From Streptomyces polyasparticus (GTDB taxonomy: Bacteria; Actinomycetota; Actinomycetes; Streptomycetales; Streptomycetaceae): DNA of 64,000 bases. The translations under genes and the position numbers were made by a program. Below, in pieces: positions 32,617-43,672 of the stretch. The stretch is from NCBI RefSeq assembly GCF_014493765.1, contig NZ_JACTVJ010000031.1, positions 1-64,000 of the forward strand, in the 5' to 3' direction. The notes beneath the pieces are model-generated. The model was not told where the DNA came from. It did no database searches and saw only the letters and a program-made list of their open reading frames with translations. The first letter of the stretch is position 1; each line of letters starts with the position of its first letter.

Positions 32617-34191
32617 CTAGCTCCGCGCCTTCGACCGCTCCTCCGCGGAGACCGTGGACTGCCCCGGGATCAGGACCGGGTCCGCCAGGAACTTCCGCTC
32701 CAGCTCCTCGCGTTCCGCATCGCTCGGGTCGTCGTCCAGGGAGTCGACGATCGCCTCGCGATCCGGGCTGCCCTCCGGCTTGACCAGGCCGATCACCACG
32801 TACAGGACGAGGGAGGTGACCAGCGGGCTGGAGACCGTGATCGTCTGGCTGGCGTCCTCGACACCCCAGTACAGCCACGCCCATACGGCCAGACCGCCGG
32901 CCCACGAGACCAGCGCCGCCGTCGGTCCGGTGCGCTTGAACCAGGGGAGCAGTCCCAGCATCAGCGGTATCGAGATCGGACCCATGGTGGCCGCGACGAT
33001 CGAGACCACGACCGTGAGGATGAAGCCCTTCGGATCAGCGGTCAGTGCGATCGTCATCGAGACGGCGACGAACGCGACCGTGGTGATCCGGGCGAAGAGC
33101 AGCTGCTGGGCCTGCGTGAAGTAGCGGACCTTCTTCACGATGACCGGGGCGAGGTCGCGGGTGATGACCGCGGTGATGACGTTGGAGTCGGAGGCGACCA
33201 TCGCCATGGTGTGGGAGAAGAACCCGGCGAGGACCAGACCGATGATGCCGGTCGGCAGGAGCTCCTTGGCGAGCGCGATGTACGCGCCCTCGCCGCCTTC
33301 GAGACCGGGCACGATCAGGGGCGCGGCGATCATCGGGACGAAGAGGATGAACGGCCAGACCAGCCACAGGGCGCTGGACAGGAGCGCGGACTTCTTGGCG
33401 CGCGAGCCGGTGGGCGCGGCCATGTAGCGCTGGGCCAGGTTCCACATGCCGCCGTTGTACTCGAAGGTCTTGACCACGAGGAACGCCATGATCAGGCCGG
33501 TGGTGATGGAGCCGTTGACCGGATCGGAGTGGCCCTCGGGCAGATCGCCCCAGAAGGTGAACAGCGAGCCGAAGCCGCCGAGATGGGCGAGGACCGCGAA
33601 GAGCATCGCGAAGCCGGCGATGGCCTGGATGATGAACTGGCCGAAGTCGGTGAGGACATCGGCCCACAGTCCGCCGAAGGCCATGTAGAACATGGTGCAG
33701 ACACCGGTGATCGCGATGCCCCAGCCGAGCGGGATGTCCGCGAAGCCCTGCAGGAGCACGGCGATCGCGACCCACTTGGCGGCGATGTCCACGACCTTGA
33801 GCAGCGCTCCGGAGTACGCGAGCACCTGCTGCGTCGGCAGGTTGTAGCGCACGGCCAGGTAGGCGAGCGGGGAGTTCACGCCGTGCTTGGCACGCAGCCG
33901 GTTCCAGCGGGGAGCGAAGAGGAACGCGCCGACGCCGACGCCGAGTCCGATGGTCAGCGGCCACCAGAAGTAGACGGTGACACCGTCGTTGTACGCGACC
34001 GCCGCGAAGGTCACGAACATGATCGCGCTGTAGCCGGACATGTGGTGCGAGATGCCCGAGAGCCACCACGGGATACGGCCGCGGGCGGTGAAGAAGTCGG
34101 CGATGTTCTCGACGCGCTTCTTCGACCAGAGTCCGATGCCCACCATCACGAGGAAGTAGGCACCGAGTACGACCCAGTCGAGACTTTCCAT
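32617..34191 (-). CDS. sodium:solute symporter family protein
   Basis: A 524-aa SSS-family transporter with about 13 membrane helices. 'VLGAYFLVMVGIGLWSKKRV' and 'FFTARGRIPWWLSGISHHMSGYSA' (in parts) at the N-terminus are family hallmarks. It should couple sodium entry to uptake of a sugar, vitamin or organic acid; the substrate is unknown. The ATG at 34191 has GGAGGGG 5 nt upstream, which supports it over an in-frame start 19 codons earlier. A strong hairpin separates it from the upstream SDR gene on the same strand, so it has its own promoter. Confidence 0.9.
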   Translation of the reverse strand: MESLDWVVLGAYFLVMVGIGLWSKKRVENIADFFTARGRIPWWLSGISHHMSGYSAIMFVTFAAVAYNDGVTVYFWWPLTIGLGVGVGAFLFAPRWNRLRAKHGVNSPLAYLAVRYNLPTQQVLAYSGALLKVVDIAAKWVAIAVLLQGFADIPLGWGIAITGVCTMFYMAFGGLWADVLTDFGQFIIQAIAGFAMLFAVLAHLGGFGSLFTFWGDLPEGHSDPVNGSITTGLIMAFLVVKTFEYNGGMWNLAQRYMAAPTGSRAKKSALLSSALWLVWPFILFVPMIAAPLIVPGLEGGEGAYIALAKELLPTGIIGLVLAGFFSHTMAMVASDSNVITAVITRDLAPVIVKKVRYFTQAQQLLFARITTVAFVAVSMTIALTADPKGFILTVVVSIVAATMGPISIPLMLGLLPWFKRTGPTAALVSWAGGLAVWAWLYWGVEDASQTITVSSPLVTSLVLYVVIGLVKPEGSPDREAIVDSLDDDPSDAEREELERKFLADPVLIPGQSTVSAEERSKARS

Positions 34192-34353
34192 GTGTCCCCT
34201 CCAGGGGTCCGTCGCCAGCCGCAGCCCGCTCATGGTGGGTTCGCGCAAGGGGCCGCGACAACAGGACGTAAGGTCAAGGGACAGTAAAATCGTTCCGGTT
34301 GAGGATTGTCGTTCACGTACATGACCATCGTCGGCTGGTCCCCGAACGCACGA

Positions 34354-34385
34354 AGGCGGTACGGGAGTTGTCTCCCGTACCGCCT
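34354..34385. terminator. hairpin terminator
   Basis: A perfect 14-bp stem AGGCGGTACGGGAG / CTCCCGTACCGCCT with a 4-nt loop lies 24 bp after the SDR stop on the minus strand. Confidence 0.88.
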
Positions 34386-34408
34386 CCGACCTGCGACGAC
34401 GACTGCTT

Positions 34409-35197
34409 CTAGCGCATGATCTCGCCCGCGTTCACGAGGAGTTGCTGCCCGGTGATCGCGCGGGACCGGTCCGAGGCGAGGAACACGCATGCGTCCGCGA
34501 CATCCCCGTCGGTGGCCAGCTCGGGCAGCGCCATCCGCGAGGTGAGCCGCTGCTTCACCTCTTCCTCGGGCGCACCCTCGGTGTGGGCCGTGAACTGCAC
34601 CCAGGCCTCGACCGGCGGGCCCCACATCCAGCCGGGGAGCACGGTGTTGACCCGGATGCGGTCCTCGCCGAGCTCCCGGGCGAGCGAGTACATCGCGGAG
34701 GTCAGGGCGCCCTTGGAGGCCGCGTATGCCGCCTGCTTCACCTGCGAGGGTGAGGCGATCGCCGACTGCGTGCCGACGATGACCACCGCGCCGCCGCGCT
34801 CCTTGAGCGCCGGCAGGCAGGCGCGCGTCATCCGCAGCGTGCCGAGCAGATTGGTGTCGATGACGCCCTTCCACGTCTCGAAGTCCGCGTCCGCGAGCCC
34901 GCCGAAGTAGCTGTCCCAGGCGGCCACATGGATCACCGCGTCGAGCCGCCCGAACCTCTCCACCGCGAGCGCGGCGAGTGCCTCGCACTGACGCTCGTCG
35001 GTGATGTCCGTCGCCTTGTACGCGGTGCGCTTGCCCTCGGGGTCGATCTCGGCCGCCGACTTCGCGAGATTCGCCTCCGTACGCGCCCCGAGCACGGCGT
35101 TGCCACCGTCGCGCACCACGGCCTCGGCCACCCGCTGGCCGAGCCCGGCGCCGACCCCGGAGACGATCACTGTCTTGTCCTGGAGCAGCACGGCCAA
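34409..35197 (-). CDS. SDR family oxidoreductase
   Basis: A 262-aa short-chain dehydrogenase. The cofactor loop is 'VSGVGAGLGQRVAEAVVRDG' (SGVGAGLG replaces the usual TGAxxGIG), with 'HVAAWDSYF' in the NNAG place, serine in 'IVGTQSAIASPSQ' and Tyr-x-x-x-Lys in 'YAASKGA'. The loss of NNAG and the C-terminal 'GQQLLVNAGEIMR' put it in a divergent SDR branch. A divergent gene at 35323 shares its promoter region, which holds the operator-like palindrome at 35224; they probably belong to one catabolic pathway. Confidence 0.87.
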   Translation of the reverse strand: MAVLLQDKTVIVSGVGAGLGQRVAEAVVRDGGNAVLGARTEANLAKSAAEIDPEGKRTAYKATDITDERQCEALAALAVERFGRLDAVIHVAAWDSYFGGLADADFETWKGVIDTNLLGTLRMTRACLPALKERGGAVVIVGTQSAIASPSQVKQAAYAASKGALTSAMYSLARELGEDRIRVNTVLPGWMWGPPVEAWVQFTAHTEGAPEEEVKQRLTSRMALPELATDGDVADACVFLASDRSRAITGQQLLVNAGEIMR

Positions 35198-35223
35198 CCT
35201 CCGACGCGAGTCTGGTGCATTTC

Positions 35224-35238
35224 CTGACGGGGCGTCAG
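35224..35238. promoter_or_regulatory. palindromic operator CTGACG-GGG-CGTCAG
   Basis: A perfect 6-bp inverted repeat with a GGG spacer, 27 bp upstream of the SDR start and 85 bp upstream of the divergent gene. Its size and symmetry fit a TetR-family site, and similar TGACG/CGTCA dyads are common before actinomycete lipid and steroid catabolic genes. No TetR gene is adjacent, so a distant regulator is likely. Confidence 0.6.
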
Positions 35239-35322
35239 AGTAGGGCCGTCCAGCGGAGGAAGGAAGGCCGGGGGAGGCAGGAAGTAGGGCCTGTCCCCAG
35301 CGCAGGAGGGAAGGGGAACGTC

Positions 35323-36162
35323 ATGGGTGAAGACACCCGCAGCGAGGTGTACGCGGAGCTGGCCTCGGTCGGCCCGTACGGAGTGCGTCCCGGCCATGCC
35401 CTGATCACGATGGTGGAGCCGCATCCGGGCCACGAGTTCGCGTACAACCGCTGGTACGAAGACGACCACTACTACGCCGGCGCGATGGCGATGCCGTGGA
35501 TGTACGCGGGCAAGCGCTGGGTGGCCACCCGCGATCTGCAACTCATGCGCTACCCCGAGAAGTCCGCGGTCGCCCAGCCCGTCACGGCCGGCTGCTACAT
35601 CTCCACGTACTGGGTGACCGAGGGGCGCTACGACGACCACATGAAGTGGACCGTCGGCATCAACAAGCGGCTCAATCGCGACGGCCGGGTCTATCAGGAC
35701 CGTACGCATGTCTTCACGGCGTTCCAGGACCACGAGGCCACCGTCTACCGCGACGGTGCGGCGGGCCCGCGCGACTACCACGCGCTCGACCACCCGTACC
35801 AGGGCCTGGTCGTCGAGGTGATCGACGCCGAAGGACCCGAGCAGCGCGACCAGTTGCTCGAATGGCTGCGCTCGCGGCACCTGCCGGCGAAGCTCAAGGA
35901 CTCGCCCGCCGCCATGGTCGTCATCTTCCGGCCCACGCCGCTGCCCGTGGACAAGATGAGTTACGTGAAGCAGGTCGAGGGGGTCGACACCCGGCTGACC
36001 CTGCTGTGGTTCCTCGGCGCGGATCCCCGCGACCGCTGGGAGGGGCACTTCGCCCGGCGCGACGAGGAGGTGGCGGAGTCGGGACTCGGGCGGGTGGAGC
36101 TGGTGGCTCCGTTCATCCCGACAGTGCCGGGGACGGACACGTATGTCGATCAACTGCGGTAG
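35323..36162 (+). CDS. conserved hypothetical protein, possible dimeric alpha/beta-barrel
   Basis: A 279-aa protein I cannot name precisely. 'PGHEFAYNRWYEDDHYYAGAM' recalls EthD-like ferredoxin-fold proteins in which a Trp-His-like pair binds heme or a small ligand, and a second half with 'LVVEVIDAEGPEQRDQLLEW' suggests a tandem barrel. There is no signal peptide. The ATG has GGAAGGGG 6 nt upstream. It is divergent from the SDR gene across a palindromic operator, so it is probably co-regulated and may act on the same substrate class. Confidence 0.7.
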   Translation: MGEDTRSEVYAELASVGPYGVRPGHALITMVEPHPGHEFAYNRWYEDDHYYAGAMAMPWMYAGKRWVATRDLQLMRYPEKSAVAQPVTAGCYISTYWVTEGRYDDHMKWTVGINKRLNRDGRVYQDRTHVFTAFQDHEATVYRDGAAGPRDYHALDHPYQGLVVEVIDAEGPEQRDQLLEWLRSRHLPAKLKDSPAAMVVIFRPTPLPVDKMSYVKQVEGVDTRLTLLWFLGADPRDRWEGHFARRDEEVAESGLGRVELVAPFIPTVPGTDTYVDQLR

Positions 36163-36300
36163 TCCGGCGGGCCGCTGCGGCAGTGCGGAGGCAAAGCCGA
36201 GCCCCCTCGGCCAGGACGGCGGGCCAGTCGAGAGGGCTCTTCGGTGGTGCGTGTGCAGTTGTTGTTCCTCTGCTGTTCTTCAAGGACGGGGCTGACGGGC

Positions 36301-36510
36301 TCAGCCGAGGTCGAAGGCTCCTCGGCTGACCTGGCCGACGAACGCCGTCCAGGTCTCGGGCCCGAACGCGAGGGAAGGCCCCTCGTGCACCTTGGAGTCA
36401 CGCACTGCGACTTCGCGCAGGGCGGGGGACCTGACCTCGACGCACGCGCCGTTTCCCGTGGAATATGAAGACTTGGACCACTCGTTCGTGGCGCCTTCCC
36501 TGATTGCCAT
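36301..36510 (-). CDS. DUF397 domain protein
   Basis: A 69-aa DUF397 protein with the standard 'EWSKSSYSTGNGACVEV' start, 'VAVRDSK' and 'FGPETWTAFVGQV'. Such proteins are paired with Scr1-type XRE regulators, and a gene of that type lies 337 bp upstream on the same strand. They are thought to modulate the partner regulator; toxin-antitoxin-like behaviour has been suggested for such pairs but is not certain. Confidence 0.9.
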   Translation of the reverse strand: MAIREGATNEWSKSSYSTGNGACVEVRSPALREVAVRDSKVHEGPSLAFGPETWTAFVGQVSRGAFDLG

Positions 36511-36846
36511 GTTCGCTCCGCAATTTGCTGGTGATGAGTGCTGTGTCACCGTCCCAGGCCCCTGGGGCCGGTGACGGTCTGCCGATCTTCCGTGATTCGA
36601 TCTCTCCGGGTGAGTCACCGGAAGCTCTCTGGGGCTTCTGATAGCTCTGGATGTGATCGATGCGATCGACGCTACTCGCCAACATCGGTAAATGACGCGG
36701 CCATTCACTCAACCGGATGGCATATACCATGCGGGTCTTCCCGCGCGACGCGGCGAGGGTGTACCTTGCCGTCGCCTTCCCGCACTGGCTGATTTCGTGT
36801 GCTCCCGTGCGCGCGCGGGGCCCCATCGGAGCGCACCGGGGCGCCC
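36511..36846. other. 336-bp gap between Scr1 and DUF397 genes
   Basis: No gene is supported here. The gap is wider than usual for such pairs and is somewhat poorer in GC (for example 'GGATGGCATATACCATGCGG' around 36715), so the DUF397 gene probably has its own promoter. Confidence 0.55.
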
Positions 36847-37716
36847 TCAGCGCGCGTAATCCTTGGCGATCTTCGTGATGAATTGCCGGGTCTGCTCCAC
36901 ATTCAGCGCCTGCGCCCGCAGATGCTCGTACATGACGCTGTATTTGTGGACGTCATTCGCCTTCTCCAGGTAAAGATCACTGGTGACGCCCTCGATGTAG
37001 ACCACGCTGGAATCGGCCGTGTCCGGGAATTCCAGAATCGCGTACTGACCGTTCACTCCCGGGTGCGCACCCATCTCGAAAGGGATCACCTGCACGGTCA
37101 CATGCGGCAGTTGGGACATTTCCACGAGATGTTCCAGCTGCTCGATCATGAGCTGCGGATTTCCCACGACGCGACGGAGCGCGGCCTCGTCGAGGACGGT
37201 CCACAGCCGCAGCGGGTTCTCGTGCGCGTGGATGCGCTCCTGGCGGCGTACGCGCACCATGACGCGCTTGTCGATGTCGCTCTGCTGGGTCTCCGGCAGC
37301 GCGCCGGTGATCAGCGCCTCCGCATAGCCGCGGGTCTGCAGCAGACCGGGCACGACCTGCGGGTCGTACACCCTGAGCGAGGCCGCGTCGGTCTCGAGCC
37401 CGATGTACACCGAGTACGGGATGTCGCCGAAGGCGTGCCACCAGCCCTGCTGGCGGCTGTCCTTGGCCATCTGCATCAGGGAGTCGACGACCCGGTGGTC
37501 CTCCACCTCGTAGACCCCGCACAGGTCGCGGACGTCGCGCTGCGAGATGGAACGGCGGCCGTTCTCAAGCCGGGAGATCTTCGACTGCGAGACGAGCAGG
37601 CGCTCGGCGACCTCCTCGGCCGTCATGCCCTTGAGCTCGCGCAGCCGGCGCAGCTCCTGGCCCAAGCGTCGTCGCCTGACTGTGGGATTGACGTTGGACG
37701 CCACGGGATGTGCCAC
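36847..37716 (-). CDS. Scr1-family XRE regulator
   Basis: A 289-aa helix-turn-helix protein. Residues 18-75 are an XRE domain (LRELKGMTAEEVAERLLVSQ, SKISRLENGRRSI) and the rest is the Scr1/DUF5753 domain with 'YIGLETDAASLRVYDPQVVPGLLQT' (in parts: 'RVYDPQVVPGLLQTRGYAEA') and 'MIEQLEHLVEMSQLPHVTVQ'. The GTG at 37716 overlaps its own GGAGAGG; a GTG four codons later (37704) is better placed. It pairs with the DUF397 gene downstream. Members control differentiation or secondary metabolism genes. Confidence 0.9.
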   Translation of the reverse strand: MAHPVASNVNPTVRRRRLGQELRRLRELKGMTAEEVAERLLVSQSKISRLENGRRSISQRDVRDLCGVYEVEDHRVVDSLMQMAKDSRQQGWWHAFGDIPYSVYIGLETDAASLRVYDPQVVPGLLQTRGYAEALITGALPETQQSDIDKRVMVRVRRQERIHAHENPLRLWTVLDEAALRRVVGNPQLMIEQLEHLVEMSQLPHVTVQVIPFEMGAHPGVNGQYAILEFPDTADSSVVYIEGVTSDLYLEKANDVHKYSVMYEHLRAQALNVEQTRQFITKIAKDYAR

Positions 37717-37880
37717 CTCTCCGGCAAGCGGTCTGTTCGAACGGATACCCGCTCCGATCGTGCGTATATCCGCTCCGTATCTGCTTGTTCAGCAGATTGC
37801 CACCAACTGGTGCTCCGGCGCTGGGAAATGGGCCATCTCAAAGCCCGCGGACCCCGCCGCAACCAGGCCAAACGCAACCG

Positions 37881-37920
37881 CGCGGGGTGGTGGCCGATGT
37901 CCTTCGGCCACCACCCCGCG
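37881..37920. terminator. hairpin terminator
   Basis: A perfect 16-bp stem CGCGGGGTGGTGGCCG / its complement with an 8-nt loop, 42 bp after the stop of the GPP34 gene on the minus strand. Confidence 0.88.
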
Positions 37921-37961
37921 CGATCGGATACGGCTCCCGAACCGGGTGTGTGTGGATGGAG

Positions 37962-38711
37962 CTAGTGCGCCACGACGCGTGCCATGGAGCCCCGGCGTGG
38001 CTGTGTGGGGACACGGCCTCCGTCGGTGGTCGCCCTGACCTGCTGCTGTTGCGGCCGGCCCGGTGCCGGGGAGCGGCGTGGTTGCGCCGCGACCCCGTTC
38101 TGGACGTCCATCACGGCGTGTGCCACGAGGCCGCCCATCGGGTCGTGCCTGATCAGATCGCGGAGCCGGGAGCGCGATGAACGCCCCTCGTTCCCCGGAT
38201 AGAGGTGCTTGCCGAGCCCGACCGCGTGGGCCAGTGCGGCAAGCGCCGCGGTCCGCGGGTCCGGCGGTACGCCGGTGCGGATCGCCGAATCCAGTCGGGC
38301 CCTGATCTCCCGGCTGATCGCCGTCTCCGTCGCTTGGTAGCGCGTCGTCGGCAGCACCCCGCACATCTGTCCCGCCACGGCATGCACCATGCCGCACCGT
38401 TCGAGATGCGAGAGATACGTCTGGCGCAGCCCCAGTCGGGGCCCGCCGATCCAATGGACCGCACGGACCGGAGCGCCACGCCTTCGCAGCAGCTCCAGTG
38501 CGCAATCCAGTGTCGGATCTCCGGTCGGCCGTGGGGACACCACGGCGATACGATCCCCGTCTGGGGCTATCCGTCCGGCCAGCGCCAGCTCTACTAGCTG
38601 TGCTCCGGCAAGACCTAGGTCGAGCGACTGCGGCTGCGCTGTGGTACCCGTGGCCGGGTCCAGAGCGAGCAGCAGAAGCTCCTCCGGAATAGTTCTGCGG
38701 CTCCTGCCCAT
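37962..38711 (-). CDS. GOLPH3/VPS74 (GPP34) family protein
   Basis: A 249-aa protein of the GPP34 family, named after the eukaryotic Golgi phosphoprotein. 'TIPEELLLLALDPATG' and 'LDLGLAGAQLVELALAGRI' form the characteristic first helices, and 'DCALELLRRRGAPVRAVHWI' follows. In eukaryotes the fold binds phosphatidylinositol-4-phosphate; in actinomycetes the role is unknown. A Gln/Arg-rich tail (RPQQQQVRATT) is likely disordered. It is divergent from the D,D-carboxypeptidase gene with 260 bp between starts. Confidence 0.85.
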   Translation of the reverse strand: MGRSRRTIPEELLLLALDPATGTTAQPQSLDLGLAGAQLVELALAGRIAPDGDRIAVVSPRPTGDPTLDCALELLRRRGAPVRAVHWIGGPRLGLRQTYLSHLERCGMVHAVAGQMCGVLPTTRYQATETAISREIRARLDSAIRTGVPPDPRTAALAALAHAVGLGKHLYPGNEGRSSRSRLRDLIRHDPMGGLVAHAVMDVQNGVAAQPRRSPAPGRPQQQQVRATTDGGRVPTQPRRGSMARVVAH

Positions 38712-38971
38712 CCATGCCTCCCCGCGTGGATGAATGACAGGGTGACCCCTCTCACATTCATCTGTCGAGAGTGCGTGGGGGCTTTGTACGGGAACCAGTA
38801 GGTATGTCGTTCTCGTCTAGCCAGGGGGCCAACCCCGCAGACAGGACACTGGTACATGGTTCGGACACCGGGGTCCGGGCGGCGGGATGCCCTTGCGGGC
38901 ATGCGGAGTGGTGATTCGTACGGGTCGTTCAGGCTGTACGGGTCGTACAGGTCGGAGCTAGGGAGGCATCG

Positions 38972-41731
<2,760 letters not shown>

Positions 41732-41740
41732 CGGCAGGAA

Positions 41741-41776
41741 CGAAGGGGCCGTCGCGGCGACGCGGCGGCCCCTTCG
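41741..41776. terminator. bidirectional hairpin terminator
   Basis: An 11-bp perfect stem CGAAGGGGCCG / CGGCCCCTTCG with a 14-nt GC-rich loop that can extend the stem. It lies between the convergent carboxypeptidase and MerR stops. Confidence 0.88.
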
Positions 41777-41795
41777 GCATGCGGTCGGCTGCCGG

Positions 41796-42683
41796 CTAGC
41801 CGATCGGATACGCGATGTCGCACGCCTCGTCGTCCGGGCCGATGGTGTCCCAGTCCGCGAAGTAGACCTCGCGGCACGGGCCGTCGATCGTCAGGCCCTG
41901 GTCCGCGATCCAGCGTTCCACCGCCTCGTACGCCGCGATGATCTGCGGATACACCACCTGCGCTTTGGAGATACGGGTGTACGCGAGGCGCCGTGCCGGC
42001 TCGGTGCGGGCCGTCACCGCCCGGCCCTGGTGTCCGGCCCAGGCGCGTGCGGCGGCCCCGTCCGCGACCGGGACGCAGCTCTCCACCGGGCCGTCGCTCT
42101 CCTGGGTGACCTCGGCGTGGTACGCCACGAACGGTGTGGCCGCGATGCCGCCGCACTCCTGCGCGGCCTTCTCGAGCCGCCCGAGCGACTCGCCGATGAA
42201 CGCGGGCAGATCGCCGGCGAGCGTGTGCCGGGTCTCGCAGAGCACGAACTGCTCCGGCACCTCCATCGTGCGGATCTCGAACTTCTCGTACATCTCCGAA
42301 CTCCTCCCTGACAGCCGTCCACGCAGGAAGTGCACCAGCGTCCGCTGGGCGGCGACGCGCTCCTCGACCCCGGTCCAGTACGCCTGGACCGCCTCCGCGG
42401 CCCGGGTGTCGTCGAGCGCGACGATCTCCTTGACCGTCGCGAGCGGCATGTCGAGCTGCCGCAGCAGCGCCACGAGCCGTGCCCGTTCGACCTGTGCGGG
42501 CCGGTAGAAGCGGTAGCCGCTCACCGGGTCGACGCGGGCCGGCGAGAGCAGCCCGAGGCGGTCGTAGAGCCGCAGTGCCTTCGCCGACAGGCGCGAGCGG
42601 GACGCGAACGTCCCGATCGTCAGCCACTCCTCGGCCCTGTCCGGGTCCCCGGCCCATTCCCCGTCACCGTCGCGGTCCGTCAT
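41796..42683 (-). CDS. MerR family regulator with GyrI-like effector domain
   Basis: A 295-aa regulator. Residues 20-90 are the MerR winged helix (IGTFASRSRLSAKALRLYDR, LGLLSPARVDPVSGYRFY), then a coiled coil (to ~135), then a GyrI-like/BmrR-type ligand-binding domain (EKFEIRTMEVPEQFVLCETR at its start and 'AYEAVERWIADQGLTIDGP' near the end with 'EVYFADWDT'). Such proteins sense bulky cationic or hydrophobic drugs and activate exporters. No transporter is adjacent, so the target is elsewhere or is the nearby phosphatase gene (divergent, 99 bp). Confidence 0.9.
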   Translation of the reverse strand: MTDRDGDGEWAGDPDRAEEWLTIGTFASRSRLSAKALRLYDRLGLLSPARVDPVSGYRFYRPAQVERARLVALLRQLDMPLATVKEIVALDDTRAAEAVQAYWTGVEERVAAQRTLVHFLRGRLSGRSSEMYEKFEIRTMEVPEQFVLCETRHTLAGDLPAFIGESLGRLEKAAQECGGIAATPFVAYHAEVTQESDGPVESCVPVADGAAARAWAGHQGRAVTARTEPARRLAYTRISKAQVVYPQIIAAYEAVERWIADQGLTIDGPCREVYFADWDTIGPDDEACDIAYPIG

Positions 42684-42782
42684 GGCCCCATCCTCCGTGA
42701 CCGGGAGGGGTTCCTCCCGGCGGTGACGACCCTGTGGTTTACCCCAGGGACAAGGTCAAGCGGCGCGCCTTAGCGTGGCCGC

Positions 42783-43205
42783 ATGGAGTCTTGGGAGCCC
42801 GGTACGGCCGGGGTGCTGGAACTGCCGTCGGGACGTCTGGTGCGAGGCCGTGGGCTGCGCAACCCGCTGCCCGCCGGGCCGGAGCCGACGTACGGCCTGT
42901 ATCTGCTCGGCAAGGAGCCGCCCGAAGTCGCCTGGGAGTGCGGCTGGTTGAAGTGGCCGGACTTCTGGCTGCCCGCGGCGGACGCGCCCGCGAAGCTGCG
43001 TACGGCGTGGGAGCGCGCGGCGGGCGAACGGGTCGAGCTCGCGTGCGGCGGCGGCAAGGGGCGGACCGGCACCGCGCTCGCCTGTCTCGCCGTGCTCGAC
43101 GGAGTCCCGGCGCACGAGGCCGTGGCCTTCGTACGCCGGGGCTATGACCGCCGCGCGGTGGAGACGCCCTGGCAGAAGCGGTACGTACGGAGGTTCACCG
43201 GCTGA
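42783..43205 (+). CDS. protein-tyrosine-phosphatase-like protein
   Basis: A 140-aa small phosphatase fold. The P-loop 'LACGGGKGRTGTALACLAVL' holds the CX5R signature (C-GGGKG-R) near residue 95, and the following helix is typical of dual-specificity phosphatases. The general-acid Asp is not obvious; 'WPDFWLPAADAP' upstream may provide it. It is cytosolic. It is divergent from the MerR-GyrI gene and 79 bp ahead of the DUF1304 gene. Confidence 0.82.
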   Translation: MESWEPGTAGVLELPSGRLVRGRGLRNPLPAGPEPTYGLYLLGKEPPEVAWECGWLKWPDFWLPAADAPAKLRTAWERAAGERVELACGGGKGRTGTALACLAVLDGVPAHEAVAFVRRGYDRRAVETPWQKRYVRRFTG

Positions 43206-43284
43206 GCACCATGCGGTGCACCGGCTGAGCACCGGCCGAGCGGCGGGTGAGCGGTGCGCCGTTTCCCGTGTGACCCTGATGCGT

Positions 43285-43647
43285 ATGTCGATCATCGCTG
43301 ACGCCGTGGTGGCGCTCATCGCCGTCCTGCACGCCTACATCCTGGTCCTGGAGATGTTCCTGTGGACCGGACCGCGGGCCCGGGCCGCCTTCGGGACCAC
43401 CGCCGCCTTCGCCGCCGAGACGAAGGCGCTCGCGGCCAACCAGGGGCTGTACAACGGCTTCCTCGCCGCCGGCCTCGTGTGGGGCCTGGTGGCAGCCGAC
43501 CCGGTGGGCTTCCAGGCCAAGGTGTTCTTCCTGGTGTGCGTGGCCGTGGCCGGCGCATACGGCGCGACCACGGCCAGCCGGAAGATCCTCTTCGTCCAGA
43601 CCGTTCCGGCGCTGATCGGTCTGGCTCTGGTGATCGCCGCCCGCTGA
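43285..43647 (+). CDS. DUF1304 membrane protein
   Basis: A 120-aa protein with four membrane helices. 'AVVALIAVLHAYILVLEMFLW' and 'AANQGLYNGFLAAGLVWGL' are the DUF1304 signatures. Function unknown. The start is taken as the ATG giving MSIIADAVVAL, which matches the family; an ATG two codons and a GTG five codons upstream are alternatives. It ends 25 bp before the convergent ABC-F gene. Confidence 0.85.
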   Translation: MSIIADAVVALIAVLHAYILVLEMFLWTGPRARAAFGTTAAFAAETKALAANQGLYNGFLAAGLVWGLVAADPVGFQAKVFFLVCVAVAGAYGATTASRKILFVQTVPALIGLALVIAAR

Positions 43648-43672
43648 GCCCTGTCGGCGGGCGGCGCCCGGT

